From contig CAKOMC010000014.1 of assembly GCA_934096535.1 (NCBI GenBank), forward strand, positions 1 to 31,988: a DNA stretch of 31,988 nucleotides. Direction: 5' to 3'. The stretch comes from an uncultured Bacilli bacterium. GTDB taxonomy: Bacteria > Bacillota_I > Bacilli_A > RF39 > UBA660. The position numbers and the translations under genes are program-made. The notes below the pieces were generated by a model that saw only the letters and a program-made list of their open reading frames with translations, was not told the origin of the DNA and searched no databases. Positions within the stretch are counted from its first letter, which is position 1; the number at the start of each line of letters is the position of its first letter. Below are positions 14,540 through 23,348 of this stretch, in pieces.

Positions 14540-15202
14540 ATGAATAAAAGTATTAATAAAAAAGGTTTTACATTAGTTGAATTATTGGCTGTTATTGTTA
14601 TTTTAGCCGTACTTGCTTTAGTTGCGATGCCAAATGTTACAAGATTAATGGAGAATGCTCGTAAAAATTCATTCACTACAGAAGCTGAGGAGTTTGCTAA
14701 GTATGCACAGACTGCCTATACGAATGTTCAATTAGCAGGAAGTCTTACTAGTTCTGGACAAATTTCAAAATTTAAAGTACCAGGTACAGCAAAAGGAGAT
14801 TTTGAATACTTTTGTATTTCTTATCAAAAGTTGAAAGCTGATCAGTATGTTAATAAATCTAATGATGCTGCTTATGGTGGAATTATTGAGTTATTTATTC
14901 CAGCTTCTACAAACTCAACTGTTACTTCAACAATTACTAATATTTATATGACTAATGGTAGTTATGCAATCAATGGTATTTCTTTAAGCAATTTAGCTTC
15001 TGGAAATTATACGGAAGGATCTGGTAATACACTTGGCCAATATAATAGTGGTATTAAGTTAGTTGTTAACGGTGCTAGTAAAGATGTATCTGGTATATCT
15101 AATGGTAGTGATGAAGGAACAAAAGGTAATTTATGTTTAACTACACAAGATGCTGTTAAAGCTGAAGTATCTAAATTAGATGGTGCTCATCAATTTAACT
15201 AA
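14540..15202 (+). CDS. Type IV pilin / ComGC-like pseudopilin
   Basis: A 220-residue protein with AGGAGAG upstream. The N-terminus, NKKGFTLVELLAVIVILAVL, is a textbook prepilin signal: basic leader, cleavage after Gly9, Phe1/Glu5 of the mature protein, then a hydrophobic helix. The remaining 180 residues are Ser/Thr/Asn/Gly-rich with two Cys (FCIS, LCLT) and look like a large pilin head. No prepilin peptidase, ATPase or other com/pil gene is in the window, so it is an orphan with its own strong promoter and terminator. It is likely a major surface pilin and not a ComGC (about 100 residues), because it is twice as long. Confidence 0.88.
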   Translation: MNKSINKKGFTLVELLAVIVILAVLALVAMPNVTRLMENARKNSFTTEAEEFAKYAQTAYTNVQLAGSLTSSGQISKFKVPGTAKGDFEYFCISYQKLKADQYVNKSNDAAYGGIIELFIPASTNSTVTSTITNIYMTNGSYAINGISLSNLASGNYTEGSGNTLGQYNSGIKLVVNGASKDVSGISNGSDEGTKGNLCLTTQDAVKAEVSKLDGAHQFN

Positions 15203-15203
15203 G

Positions 15204-15227
15204 AGACTTAATTTAAGTCTTTTTTTT
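15204..15227 (+). terminator. Intrinsic terminator of the pilin-like gene
   Basis: AGACTTA (15204-15210), short loop, TAAGTCT (15214-15220), then seven T. Confidence 0.85.
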
Positions 15228-15271
15228 AAAGCTTTAATTTGGTAAAATAAAGCATGAGAGAAGGTTTTAAA

Positions 15272-16177
15272 ATGGTAGTAATAGGTTCACATGTGTCTTT
15301 TGGCAAAGATCAGCTTTTAGCATCGGTTAAAGAAGCAATATCTTATGGGGCAAATACATTTATGTTTTATACAGGAGCACCTCAAAATACAATAAGAAAA
15401 GAAATTGATGAAGAAAAAATAAAGGAAGCTCAAAAGTTAATGCAAGAAAATGGTATTGATATAAATAATGTCATTTGTCATGCTCCTTATATAGTTAATC
15501 CTGCTAGTAATGATCCTGGAAAACAAAATTTTGCAGTTGACTTTTTAAAAGAAGAATTAAGAAGATGTAATTTAATGGGGATAAGACAGATGGTTTTACA
15601 CCCCGGGAGTGCGGTTAACGAAACAAGAGAAGAAGGATTAAATAACATTGTAAAAGTTTTAGATGGTATTTTAGATAACGATTATAATGTTAAAATTCTT
15701 TTAGAAACAATGGCTGGTAAGGGTAATGAATGTGGTATTAACTTAGAAGAAATTAATTATTTATTAAAAAATGTCCAAGATAATACTAAGTTAGGAGTCT
15801 GTTTAGATACATGCCATTTAAATGATTCAGGAGTAGATATTAAAACTTTTGATAATTATTTAGATGATTTTGATAAATTAATCGGTTTAGAAAGAATAGG
15901 CTGTGTTCATGTAAATGATAGCAAAAATCCAATAAGCAGCCATAAGGATCGTCATGAAAATATTGGTTTAGGAACAATTGGTTTTGATAATTTAGTTAAT
16001 GTTATTTATAATGAAAGACTTAAAAATATTCCTTTTATCTTAGAAACTCCTTATATTTGCAAAGAAGATAATGAAAAAGAAAAGATTTATCCACCATATA
16101 AGTTTGAAATAGAAATGCTAAGAAATAAAGTGTTTAATTCTAATCTATTAAATGACATTAGAAAGTATTATAAATAA
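15272..16177 (+). CDS. nfo: Endonuclease IV (AP endonuclease)
   Basis: I set the start at ATG 15272 (AAGG at 15261-15264); the frame opens at 15254. The protein has 301 residues. The order IGSHVSF, FMFYTGAPQ, VICHAPYIVN, MVLHPGS, ILLETMAGKGNE, VCLDTCHLNDSG, CVHVNDSKN, SHKDRHENIGLGTIG and FILETPY matches Nfo, and the His, Glu and Asp residues in these blocks are the expected tri-zinc ligands. It cuts DNA 5' of abasic sites in base excision repair. Stand-alone gene. The usual FxxNPR near the N-terminus reads FYTGAPQ, a common variant in Firmicutes. Confidence 0.95.
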   Translation: MVVIGSHVSFGKDQLLASVKEAISYGANTFMFYTGAPQNTIRKEIDEEKIKEAQKLMQENGIDINNVICHAPYIVNPASNDPGKQNFAVDFLKEELRRCNLMGIRQMVLHPGSAVNETREEGLNNIVKVLDGILDNDYNVKILLETMAGKGNECGINLEEINYLLKNVQDNTKLGVCLDTCHLNDSGVDIKTFDNYLDDFDKLIGLERIGCVHVNDSKNPISSHKDRHENIGLGTIGFDNLVNVIYNERLKNIPFILETPYICKEDNEKEKIYPPYKFEIEMLRNKVFNSNLLNDIRKYYK

Positions 16178-16231
16178 TAAAAAGTAAATGTTATAAAAAA
16201 TAAGCTAGGATAATTTAAAAAGAATAGAGTT

Positions 16232-17014
16232 TCAAGATTTATTATCGTTGGAATTGTCTATTCTTTTTTCATACTTGATATATTCATAATTACTATTTTT
16301 ACTTCTTAAAACCATTTGGTTATAGACTTTATCTCTTAAAGATATAGCGGCTTCTTTTTGAGTTTCTTTAGAATCAGGATAGAACGGTCCATCGATATAA
16401 ATAGTTATTTTAGGACGGTTACCAAAACGCTTTTTTTGATAAGTGGTTGTCATAGAAAATGAGGGAACTTGGTCTTTAACAGGAAATCTAAAAGAAGATA
16501 TGGGAAGTGGTCTTATTTGGGTATAATATGGCCATAGATGAGCTTCGGGATAAATAGTTATCGAATGATTTTGGACTAAAGTGTGCATAGCCTTAAATAA
16601 TGCTTCTTTTTCATGAATCTTTCTAGGAATTGGTAAAGCTCCAACAAAGGGGAGGATTTTTCCCAGAAAGGGAATACCTAAATTAGCAGTACTGACAACA
16701 ACATAATTTTTCTTGGGAAAAGTAAGAAGTAAAGGATCTAGGGCATCACCAATCATTTGAGTATGATTACTAAATAAGTAGTAACCTTTATAGTCTTTTA
16801 AGACTTTTTTATTTTTAAATGTTACTTTAAGAATTAGTTTACAATAGATAAGGGCAACTAGATATGCTAAAAAATAAAGAATAGAAGAGATAATCTTATA
16901 AAAAATGTTGGTATTTAACCATTTGTAGTTATCTTTGATTTCATAATTTTGGTTACTAGAAGTAACAAAATCATCAGTATAACTAGCATATGTTTTAAAG
17001 GTTGGTTTTTTCAT
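16232..17014 (-). CDS. PlsC-like 1-acyl-glycerol-3-phosphate acyltransferase family protein
   Basis: Start ATG at 17014 (GTGAT upstream); a GTG at 17023 also opens the frame. The protein has 260 residues with an N-terminal membrane segment at about 40-60 (IISSILYFLAYLVALIY). Acyltransferase blocks follow in order: FSNHTQMIGDALDP, VGALPIPR, and IYPEAHLWPYY in place of EGTR. The first block has five residues between His and Asp (H-x5-D) and not the classical four, which I associate with a Firmicutes subgroup carrying PEAH. It probably transfers acyl chains in phospholipid or glycolipid synthesis at the membrane. It is transcribed divergently from lysS. Confidence 0.82.
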   Translation of the reverse strand: MKKPTFKTYASYTDDFVTSSNQNYEIKDNYKWLNTNIFYKIISSILYFLAYLVALIYCKLILKVTFKNKKVLKDYKGYYLFSNHTQMIGDALDPLLLTFPKKNYVVVSTANLGIPFLGKILPFVGALPIPRKIHEKEALFKAMHTLVQNHSITIYPEAHLWPYYTQIRPLPISSFRFPVKDQVPSFSMTTTYQKKRFGNRPKITIYIDGPFYPDSKETQKEAAISLRDKVYNQMVLRSKNSNYEYIKYEKRIDNSNDNKS

Positions 17015-17095
17015 AAATATCACATGATTATTGTAGCAAATTAATTGACTAATTTCACTAATTTTGCTATCATTTGATAGAAAGAAGTGATGTCT

Positions 17096-18994
17096 ATGCG
17101 AAAATTAACCGAACAAGAAATCGTAAGAAGAGATAAATTAAAGGAAATAGCTAAAGTATGTAATCCTTATCCCGATAGTTTTAAGAGAACACATACATTA
17201 AAGGAAGCTAAAAATTTAAGTGATGGTACAACTGATGTTAGCGTTTGTGGTCGTATTATTTTTATGCGTAAAATGGGTAAATTGTCTTTTGTGCGTATTA
17301 GGGAATTAGAAAGTGATTTACAATTAGAATTTAGAATTGATGAAGTTGGTGAAGAAAGATATGATTTCTTTAAAAGACTTATTGATTCTGGTGATTTTAT
17401 TGGTGCTAGGGGTGAAATTTTTACAACCCAAACTGGGGAAAAGACTTTAAGAGTTCATAGTTTTGAATTTTTAGGGAAAGCTTTAAGACCGTTGCCAGAA
17501 AAATTTCATGGACTTCAAGATACAGAACTTAAATATCGTAGAAGATATGTAGATTTAATTATGAATCAAGATTCGCGTAATGTATTTTTAGGTCGTAGTA
17601 AATTTTATGCTTTTTTACATCGTTATTTAGGAGAAAATGGCTTTTTAGAAGTTGAAACGCCAATTATGCAAACTGCTGTTAGTGGGGCGGCGGCCAAACC
17701 ATTCTTTACCCATCATAATGCTCTAAATTTAGATATGAATTTAAGAATTGCTCCCGAAACTTATTTGAAACAATGTATTGCTGCTGGTTTTGATCGAGTA
17801 TATGAAGTAGCTAAGTGCTTCCGTAATGAAGGCATGGATACTGAACATTTACAAGAGTTTACACAAGTTGAATGGTATGTAGCTTATTGGAATTTTGAAG
17901 ATACTATTGTTTTCTTCCAAAACTTTATTAAAAATGCGTTATTAGAACTTACTGGTTCAACCATAATTAATTACCGTGGTAATGAATTAAATTTTGATGG
18001 AAATTGGGAAAGAATTAATTATATTGACGCTATGAAAGAATTATTAGGTAATGATTTTTTAAATATTACGGACCCAATGGAGTTAAAGAAATTAGTGGTA
18101 AGTAAAAATTTATTTACAATGACTGATATGGCTGAATATAAGTCTGTAAGTCAGATTATTGATTTTGTTTATAAAAAGAAAATACGCGCTAATATTGTTG
18201 GTCCAACTATTCTTTACAATTATCCAGCGGTTTTAAAACCACTTGCTAGAAGAAATGATGATGATAATAATGCTGTTGATGTTTTCCAAGTAGTTGTTTG
18301 TGGAACCGAAATTTGTAATGCTTATTCAGAGTTAGTTAATCCTGAAATTCAAAGAGCAAACTTTGAAGAACAAGCTAAAGCTAAGAGTCAAGGCGATGAT
18401 GAAACTATGGAACTTGACGAAGACTTTATGGGAGCAATGGAACAAGGTATGCCACCAATCTCCGGTTTAGGTTTTGGAATCGATCGTTTGATGATGTTAA
18501 TTTATAATCAAGAATCAATTCGTGATGTTGTATTATTCCCAATTATGAAAAAAGAAAATGAAACTTCAACATCTAGTGAAGTTAAAACTACGGTAGCAAC
18601 TCCAGTTGAAGAAAAAATCGATTTTTCTAAAGTAGAGATTGAACCATTATTCCAAGATTATGTTGATTTTGATTTGTTTGCAAAATGTGATTTTAGAGCC
18701 GTTAAGGTTAAGAACTGTATAGCTGTACCAAAGAGTAAAAAATTATTACAATTTACTTTAGATGATGGTACTGGCGTTGATAGAACTATTCTTAGTGGTA
18801 TTCATGCTTATTATGAACCAGAAGCTTTAATTGGTAAGACTTTAGTGGCTATTACAAACTTGCCACCAAAAGCAATGATGGGAATCGAGTCTTGTGGAAT
18901 GTTATTGTCAGCAGTTCATCAAGAAGAAGGCGAAGAAAAGTTAAATCTTTTAATGGTAAGTAACAATATTCCTGCAGGGGCTAAATTATATTAA
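17096..18994 (+). CDS. lysS: Lysyl-tRNA synthetase (class II) fused to a C-terminal tRNA-binding domain
   Basis: Start ATG 17096 (AAGAAG spaced eight bases upstream); GTG 17087 and ATG 17090 are too close to the ribosome site. The protein has 632 residues. The anticodon-binding OB fold is at about 40-130; class II motif 1 is near FLEVETPIMQ; motif 2 is FRNEGMDTEHLQEFTQVEWY (about 242-261); motif 3 is GLGFGIDRLMML (about 457-468). This makes Lys-tRNA. After a Ser/Thr/Glu linker, residues from about 523 to the end (FAKCDFRAVKVKNC, LLQFTLDDG, VAITNLPPKAMMGIESCGMLL) are an EMAPII/Arc1p-type tRNA-binding domain of the kind usually found at the C-terminus of MetRS. Ordinary bacterial LysRS ends near residue 500, so this is a domain gain. 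No frameshift is seen at the junction. Confidence 0.95.
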   Translation: MRKLTEQEIVRRDKLKEIAKVCNPYPDSFKRTHTLKEAKNLSDGTTDVSVCGRIIFMRKMGKLSFVRIRELESDLQLEFRIDEVGEERYDFFKRLIDSGDFIGARGEIFTTQTGEKTLRVHSFEFLGKALRPLPEKFHGLQDTELKYRRRYVDLIMNQDSRNVFLGRSKFYAFLHRYLGENGFLEVETPIMQTAVSGAAAKPFFTHHNALNLDMNLRIAPETYLKQCIAAGFDRVYEVAKCFRNEGMDTEHLQEFTQVEWYVAYWNFEDTIVFFQNFIKNALLELTGSTIINYRGNELNFDGNWERINYIDAMKELLGNDFLNITDPMELKKLVVSKNLFTMTDMAEYKSVSQIIDFVYKKKIRANIVGPTILYNYPAVLKPLARRNDDDNNAVDVFQVVVCGTEICNAYSELVNPEIQRANFEEQAKAKSQGDDETMELDEDFMGAMEQGMPPISGLGFGIDRLMMLIYNQESIRDVVLFPIMKKENETSTSSEVKTTVATPVEEKIDFSKVEIEPLFQDYVDFDLFAKCDFRAVKVKNCIAVPKSKKLLQFTLDDGTGVDRTILSGIHAYYEPEALIGKTLVAITNLPPKAMMGIESCGMLLSAVHQEEGEEKLNLLMVSNNIPAGAKLY

Positions 18995-19005
18995 GAAATT
19001 TATAG

Positions 19006-19033
19006 AAAGTCTAAAAGTTTTTAGGCTTTTTCT
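19006..19033 (+). terminator. Intrinsic terminator of lysS
   Basis: AAAGTCTAAAA (19006-19016) pairs with TTTTAGGCTTT (19019-19029), then T-rich. The rest of 19034-19197 shows nothing recognisable. Confidence 0.75.
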
Positions 19034-19197
19034 TTTGGAAAAAAATACATTTTAAGATGTATTCAATGGTAGATAAAGTAGTTTCAAAGGTAATAAAAGA
19101 ACAAAAAATTATAAAGATTTGTTTTAAATAAAAGTAATCTAATTATAGGAAAATTTGGCGATTCAAAATTAATGCTTTTTTCTAAATTGAGATTGAG

Positions 19198-19226
19198 TAA
19201 TATAAATAAAAGCAATTTCATACTAT
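19198..19226 (+). promoter_or_regulatory. Possible SigE-like promoter of spoVID-like gene
   Basis: TAATATA, a 14-base gap and CATACTAT resemble the Bacillus SigE consensus (KMATATT, 13-14 bases, CATACAAT). No good SigA pair is seen here. Mother-cell control would fit the product. Confidence 0.35.
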
Positions 19227-19248
19227 TTTTTAGAGAGGAATTGATTTT

Positions 19249-20019
19249 ATGAAAATGAGTATACCTTATGAAAAAGAAATTGTCTTTAATACGAAAATTG
19301 CTGAAATTACTTCCATTTCCTTAGAGTATGAAGCCAATGTCTTAGATGATGATATTGAAGGAGAATTTATTGTTTCAGGTGATTATAAAATTCATGAATT
19401 AAGTGTCAATAAAGAGCCATTTAAATATCGTATTCCATTTAGTGTTTCTTTAACCGATGATATAATTAGAGACTCAATTAAATATGATATTAATAACTTT
19501 ACTTATGAAGTAATTGATGATGATACATTAAAGATAAATATTGAATTTGGAGTTTCTTATGAAATGGTTAAAGAAAAAGAAGAAGATACAAAAGAAGAAT
19601 TGATTAAAGAGGCTGTAACTTTTCCAAACACAGAAGAAGAAATAGATAACCAAAAAAGAGAAGAAGCGGCATCTCGGGAATTAAATAATCTTTTAGATGA
19701 TATTGAGTTAAATAATGAGATAGATAATAATAAAATAAAAGATAATATTAATGTTAAAGATAATGCTGTAGATGTAAAAGTAAAAAATACAACTGAAGAG
19801 GCTACTAACAATGCCAATAAAGAAGTGGTTTTAAATAATGTGAGTAATGCTTTAAATACTTATGTAACATATCATATTCATATTTTAAATGATGGCGAAG
19901 ATGTTAATACCATTATTAATAAATATAAAGTAACTAAAGAATTAATAGATGAATATAATTCGGGCTTGGAATGGGTTATGGGTGAAAAAGTAATTATTCC
20001 AGATTTGCAAGATGATTAG
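19249..20019 (+). CDS. spoVID: SpoVID/SipL-like spore coat morphogenetic protein with C-terminal LysM
   Basis: A 256-residue protein with AGAGGA upstream. Residues 1-110 (PYEKEIVFNTKIAEITSISLEYEANV, VSGDYKIHELSVNKEPFKYRIPFSVSL, FTYEVIDDDTLKINIEFGV) look like the N-terminal beta domain of SpoVID/SipL. A long acidic, Asn/Lys-rich disordered middle (115-205) leads to a C-terminal LysM-like unit (YHIHILNDGEDVNTIINKYKVTKELIDEYN...EKVIIPD). In Bacillus, SpoVID anchors the coat around the forespore and works with SafA, a LysM protein. The LysM protein at 13942 could be the partner (inference). A CotS-like kinase follows. Confidence 0.75.
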   Translation: MKMSIPYEKEIVFNTKIAEITSISLEYEANVLDDDIEGEFIVSGDYKIHELSVNKEPFKYRIPFSVSLTDDIIRDSIKYDINNFTYEVIDDDTLKINIEFGVSYEMVKEKEEDTKEELIKEAVTFPNTEEEIDNQKREEAASRELNNLLDDIELNNEIDNNKIKDNINVKDNAVDVKVKNTTEEATNNANKEVVLNNVSNALNTYVTYHIHILNDGEDVNTIINKYKVTKELIDEYNSGLEWVMGEKVIIPDLQDD

Positions 20020-20064
20020 TTAGAATAATTAAGAAAATAAAATAAGAAAACTAAAGTAATAGAA

Positions 20065-20961
20065 ATGAATAATGAAATAAAAAGAATAATAGAAAAATAT
20101 AAACCTTTAAAATATACTATTAAGGGAAAAACAGTTAATCTTTTTAGTACCGCTGGTGATTATGTTATTAAGCCAACTAAAAAGAATATTAAAGAATTAT
20201 TTAATTATTTAAATTCGAGAAATTTTACTAATTTTCCAAAGATTATTGAACAAAATGATGATTATATTACTTATGAATATGTTGAAAGTTTAGATACACC
20301 TAAGGAACAGCAGCTTTTAGATTTGGTCTTAGTAGTAAGTAAATTGCATAATAAAACGGCTTATTTTAAAGAAGTAACGGAAGATAAATATACCGAAATT
20401 TATGATAATATTAAAAACAATATTTTGTTTTTAAAAGAATATTATAGCAAGATGTATGATGAGGCTTTTAAGGAAATTTATAGTAGTCCTTCTAATTACT
20501 ATTTTCTTTTAAATTATAGTTTGATAAATAATGATTTAACATTTATAGAAAATGAACTTGATGAGTGGTTTAATTTAGTAAAGGAAGCTAATAAACAAAG
20601 AGTATGTCTTGTTCATAATAATTTGTCTTTAGACCATTTTGTTAAAGGAATGGATAGTTATTTATTAAGCTGGGATAAATATAGTTTTGATACACCTGTA
20701 ATTGATATTGTTAATCTTTATAAAAATGAATATTTAACTTGTGATTTTAGTGATATTTTAAAAGAATATTTAAAGAATTTTAAATTAAATAAAGATGAAG
20801 AAAAATTATTATTTATTTTATTATCGTTACCTGATGAAATTCATAAAGAAACGAGTGAGTTTAATAATACTTGTAATGTTGCCTTGGTTGTTGATTATGT
20901 TAAGAGAACTGAAAAGTTAATAAGGCCATATTATACGGAAAAGAAGAAAGAAGAGAATTGA
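20065..20961 (+). CDS. CotS-like spore-coat kinase-fold protein
   Basis: A 298-residue protein. VIKPTKKN (about 32-39) sits where the ATP-binding Lys strand should be, YEYVESLDTP (about 72-81) at the hinge, HNNLSLDHF (H184-F192) as the catalytic-loop equivalent of HGDLHxxN, and SWDKYSFDTPVIDIVNLYKNE as the metal-binding DxxxxxxPxxDL region. This is the aminoglycoside-phosphotransferase/CotS layout. The loop HNNLSLDHF has Asn where an Asp is usual, so catalysis is uncertain. It lies 45 bases after the SpoVID-like gene, supporting a coat role. The start has only a weak ribosome site. Its 3' end overlaps a minus-strand gene by 45 bases. Confidence 0.72.
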   Translation: MNNEIKRIIEKYKPLKYTIKGKTVNLFSTAGDYVIKPTKKNIKELFNYLNSRNFTNFPKIIEQNDDYITYEYVESLDTPKEQQLLDLVLVVSKLHNKTAYFKEVTEDKYTEIYDNIKNNILFLKEYYSKMYDEAFKEIYSSPSNYYFLLNYSLINNDLTFIENELDEWFNLVKEANKQRVCLVHNNLSLDHFVKGMDSYLLSWDKYSFDTPVIDIVNLYKNEYLTCDFSDILKEYLKNFKLNKDEEKLLFILLSLPDEIHKETSEFNNTCNVALVVDYVKRTEKLIRPYYTEKKKEEN

Positions 20962-21102
20962 TACTTCAATTAAAAGAATAAAGATATTAAATCTTAAGGG
21001 TAAAATTAAAGTTATAAGGGTTTGGTAAAAAATAAGGATGGAAAGTCCAATTATAGCTAAAATAGTAAAAAAATTGGGGATTCTTGGTCGATTATTACAC
21101 AT
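20917..21102 (-). CDS. Small two-helix membrane protein
   Basis: The ATG at 21102 follows AGGTG at a good distance (plus-strand CACCT 21109-21113), so the protein has 61 residues. It has a short polar start (MCNNRPRIPNFF), then two hydrophobic helices (ILAIIGLSILIFY; FNIFILLIEVSILFFLLF) and a RIIWPY end. Its last 45 bases lie opposite the end of the CotS-like gene. The good ribosome site and membrane pattern support a real gene. CATATAATA with AC 16 bases further upstream fits the SigK pattern AC-N16-CATANNNTA, but this sits inside a terminator palindrome. Function unknown. Confidence 0.55.
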   Translation of the reverse strand: MCNNRPRIPNFFTILAIIGLSILIFYQTLITLILPLRFNIFILLIEVSILFFLLFRIIWPY

Positions 21103-21107
21103 ATATA

Positions 21108-21151
21108 ACACCTATTTTATTATATGAAAAATATAATAAAGGGTGTTTTTT
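21108..21151 (+). terminator. Intrinsic terminator of the spoVID-cotS pair
   Basis: AACACC plus TTATTATAT pairs with ATATAATAA plus GGGTGTT, then TTTTTT. It overlaps the promoter region of the minus-strand small membrane gene. Confidence 0.7.
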
Positions 21152-21405
21152 CTTTAAAAAAAATTAAACGCAAAAAAAATAAAAGAATTTATCTAGTATA
21201 ATGTTAGTTATTTTTAAAGAAAGTTAGATGCTAAAAAATAGATATGAGTTTTTGCTAAATGAATGGTGTTTCAATTGAGTTTAATCTTAAGAAATTTAAT
21301 GAAATAGATTACTTTAGAAAAGTCATGTTGATTCGATTATGTATAAAATATTTTTAATAGTAGTCTTATATTGTCTAATTGTTTACATTGAAAAAATTAT
21401 AGCTA
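21152..21405. other. Intergenic stretch without recognisable features
   Basis: AT-rich sequence between the terminator and the promoter of the glucosaminidase gene. I see no ORF with a ribosome site, no strong hairpin and no repeat. Confidence 0.6.
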
Positions 21406-21434
21406 TTTAAAAATAGGTAATAGTTTGTTATAAT
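21406..21434 (+). promoter_or_regulatory. Promoter of the glucosaminidase gene
   Basis: TTTAAA (21406-21411), 17 bases, perfect TATAAT (21429-21434). Confidence 0.6.
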
Positions 21435-21460
21435 TAAGAAGATAAAAGTAGGTGATAATA

Positions 21461-23290
21461 GTGCGTAAGAATAAAATGGAAAAATTTATTAGTGGTATTT
21501 TAATTATTGGTATTCTAACTAATTATTTTTTCTGGAATATTAAACAAGTTAATGCTAAAACTAATTATAAGGCTTATACTACTACTGATGTTAACTTTCG
21601 CCGGGAGCCAAATACGAATGATAATACTAGTGATGGCAATATAAACATTATTACCAGTATTGATGCCAATAGCATTGTAACTGTCATCAGTGATGATATT
21701 GTCAGTTATACTAATTGTCGTTCTGGTTGGAAACAAATTGTTTATAATGATACTAAAGGTTATATTTGCTCTGGTTATTTAAGTGAAAAACCACTTGAAG
21801 AAAAATATGATCGACCATGGAATACACCGAAAAAAGCTATCATGGGTGGGGCTAAGTGGATTGCTTCTGGTTATATTTCTCGTGGACAGTTTACTTCTTA
21901 TTTGAAAAAATTTAATGTTAATCCAAAAGCGGACAGTTCCATGTACAATCATCAATACCAAACTAACATTGCTGCTCCCTCTAGTGAATCACTTACAACT
22001 TATAATGCTTATAAAAAACAAGGATTCTTAGATTTACAATTTACTTTTAATATACCAATTTTTAATAATATGGCTGATAAATATGATCGTTATGTTGGTT
22101 ATGATAATTTAGGTACTAAAAGACCAATTAAAAATCTGGTTGATAATATAGAAGCTTTAGATACGGTTGTAGACCAGGAGTTTGAAAATAACCTAAACAA
22201 CGAGGGATTTCCCGAAAGTTATAAACGCATTTTAAGATATTTACATAGTATTCATCCAAACTGGCAATTTAAAGGCATGCAAACTGGTGAAGATTTTAAT
22301 TATGCCGTTGACCGTGAAAAGTGGATTGGCGCCATTGACATGAGTGATTATTATGATGAGTCTAGAGTGGTTGTTGAAGGAAGGAGATGGTATGTTCCGA
22401 CAACTGCCGCGACTGCTTACTATATGGATCCTCGTAATTTCTTAACAGAAAAATATATCTTTCAATTTGAAGCTTTAAATTATGATGAAAAATATACTGA
22501 GGATTTAGTACAAGGGGTTTTAAATAAGACTTTTATGAAGGATGATAGTCTTGTTGATAAACAAAGTTATAAGAGTATTTTTGTTGAAGCTGGTAAAACT
22601 TATGATATGTCACCTTTATATTTAGCCTCACTTGCTCGGCAAGAATTAGGGACAAATGGCAGCATTGCTAGTACTGGGGAAAAGTTTACTTATAATGGTA
22701 ATGAGTATCAAGGAATTTATAACTTCTTTAATATTGGCGCCAATACTGGTGTTTATGATGGATTAATGTATGCAACTGGTGGTTACTGTAAAATTTGTGG
22801 CGACTATGTTGCTCCAGTTACTCCTGATAATTCTAACAACAATAATAACAATAATAATAGTGGTAGCAACAACAAACCTAGTGATGAGGTTATTGTTGTG
22901 CCAAGTAGTAAAACGATAATTGGCAATCTAGGTCTTAAAGAATATGGTGAGTATTTAAAAGGATTCAATATTGGGGAGACAATTAGCACATTAAAAGCTA
23001 AAGAACTAAGTGTTACCTATAGTAGTGATAATCTAATTGCCACAGGAACTAAGATAACATTTAATGATGGCAAGAGTTATACTGCTATAGTTTACGGGGA
23101 TTTGACGGGTGATGGTCTAGTAAATTCAGCCGATTTACTTCGTTTGCGTCAATATTTGTTAAGTACTAAAGATTTAAGCGGAGCTTATAAAGAAGCTGCT
23201 GATTTAACCGGCGATGGTCAAATAAATTCAGCCGACTTACTTAAATTAAGACAATATTTATTAGGTCAAACTAATATAAATCAATTATAA
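21461..23290 (+). CDS. Secreted N-acetylglucosaminidase with SH3 domain and C-terminal dockerin
   Basis: I set the start at GTG 21461 (AGGTGA just upstream), 609 residues. Order: signal peptide (KFISGILIIGILTNYFFW...VNA, about 1-32); bacterial SH3-like domain (DVNFRREP...GWKQIVYNDTKGYICSGYLSE, about 38-115); a glucosaminidase region of the LytG/LytD kind (ILRYLHSIHPNWQFKGMQTGEDF, YYMDPRNFLTEKYIFQFEAL, YLASLARQELGTNGS, YQGIYNFFNIGAN, about 255-435), with Glu in RQELG as the likely acid; an Asn-rich linker; a small beta module; and two dockerin type I repeats (GDLTGDGLVNSADLLRLRQY and DLTGDGQINSADLLKLRQYL). It cleaves peptidoglycan glycan strands outside the cell. The dockerin should dock onto a cohesin, possibly on the next gene's product. 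Confidence 0.92.
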   Translation: MRKNKMEKFISGILIIGILTNYFFWNIKQVNAKTNYKAYTTTDVNFRREPNTNDNTSDGNINIITSIDANSIVTVISDDIVSYTNCRSGWKQIVYNDTKGYICSGYLSEKPLEEKYDRPWNTPKKAIMGGAKWIASGYISRGQFTSYLKKFNVNPKADSSMYNHQYQTNIAAPSSESLTTYNAYKKQGFLDLQFTFNIPIFNNMADKYDRYVGYDNLGTKRPIKNLVDNIEALDTVVDQEFENNLNNEGFPESYKRILRYLHSIHPNWQFKGMQTGEDFNYAVDREKWIGAIDMSDYYDESRVVVEGRRWYVPTTAATAYYMDPRNFLTEKYIFQFEALNYDEKYTEDLVQGVLNKTFMKDDSLVDKQSYKSIFVEAGKTYDMSPLYLASLARQELGTNGSIASTGEKFTYNGNEYQGIYNFFNIGANTGVYDGLMYATGGYCKICGDYVAPVTPDNSNNNNNNNNSGSNNKPSDEVIVVPSSKTIIGNLGLKEYGEYLKGFNIGETISTLKAKELSVTYSSDNLIATGTKITFNDGKSYTAIVYGDLTGDGLVNSADLLRLRQYLLSTKDLSGAYKEAADLTGDGQINSADLLKLRQYLLGQTNINQL

Positions 23291-23348
23291 AAATATAAAT
23301 AGAAAGGATTATTTAGATAAGAAATAAAATTCTAAAGAAAAGAAAATT

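Noticed and set aside
22804..22989. Leu-rich ORF on the minus strand
   Set aside because: It is the complement of the Asn-codon linker in the glucosaminidase gene, with no ribosome site.
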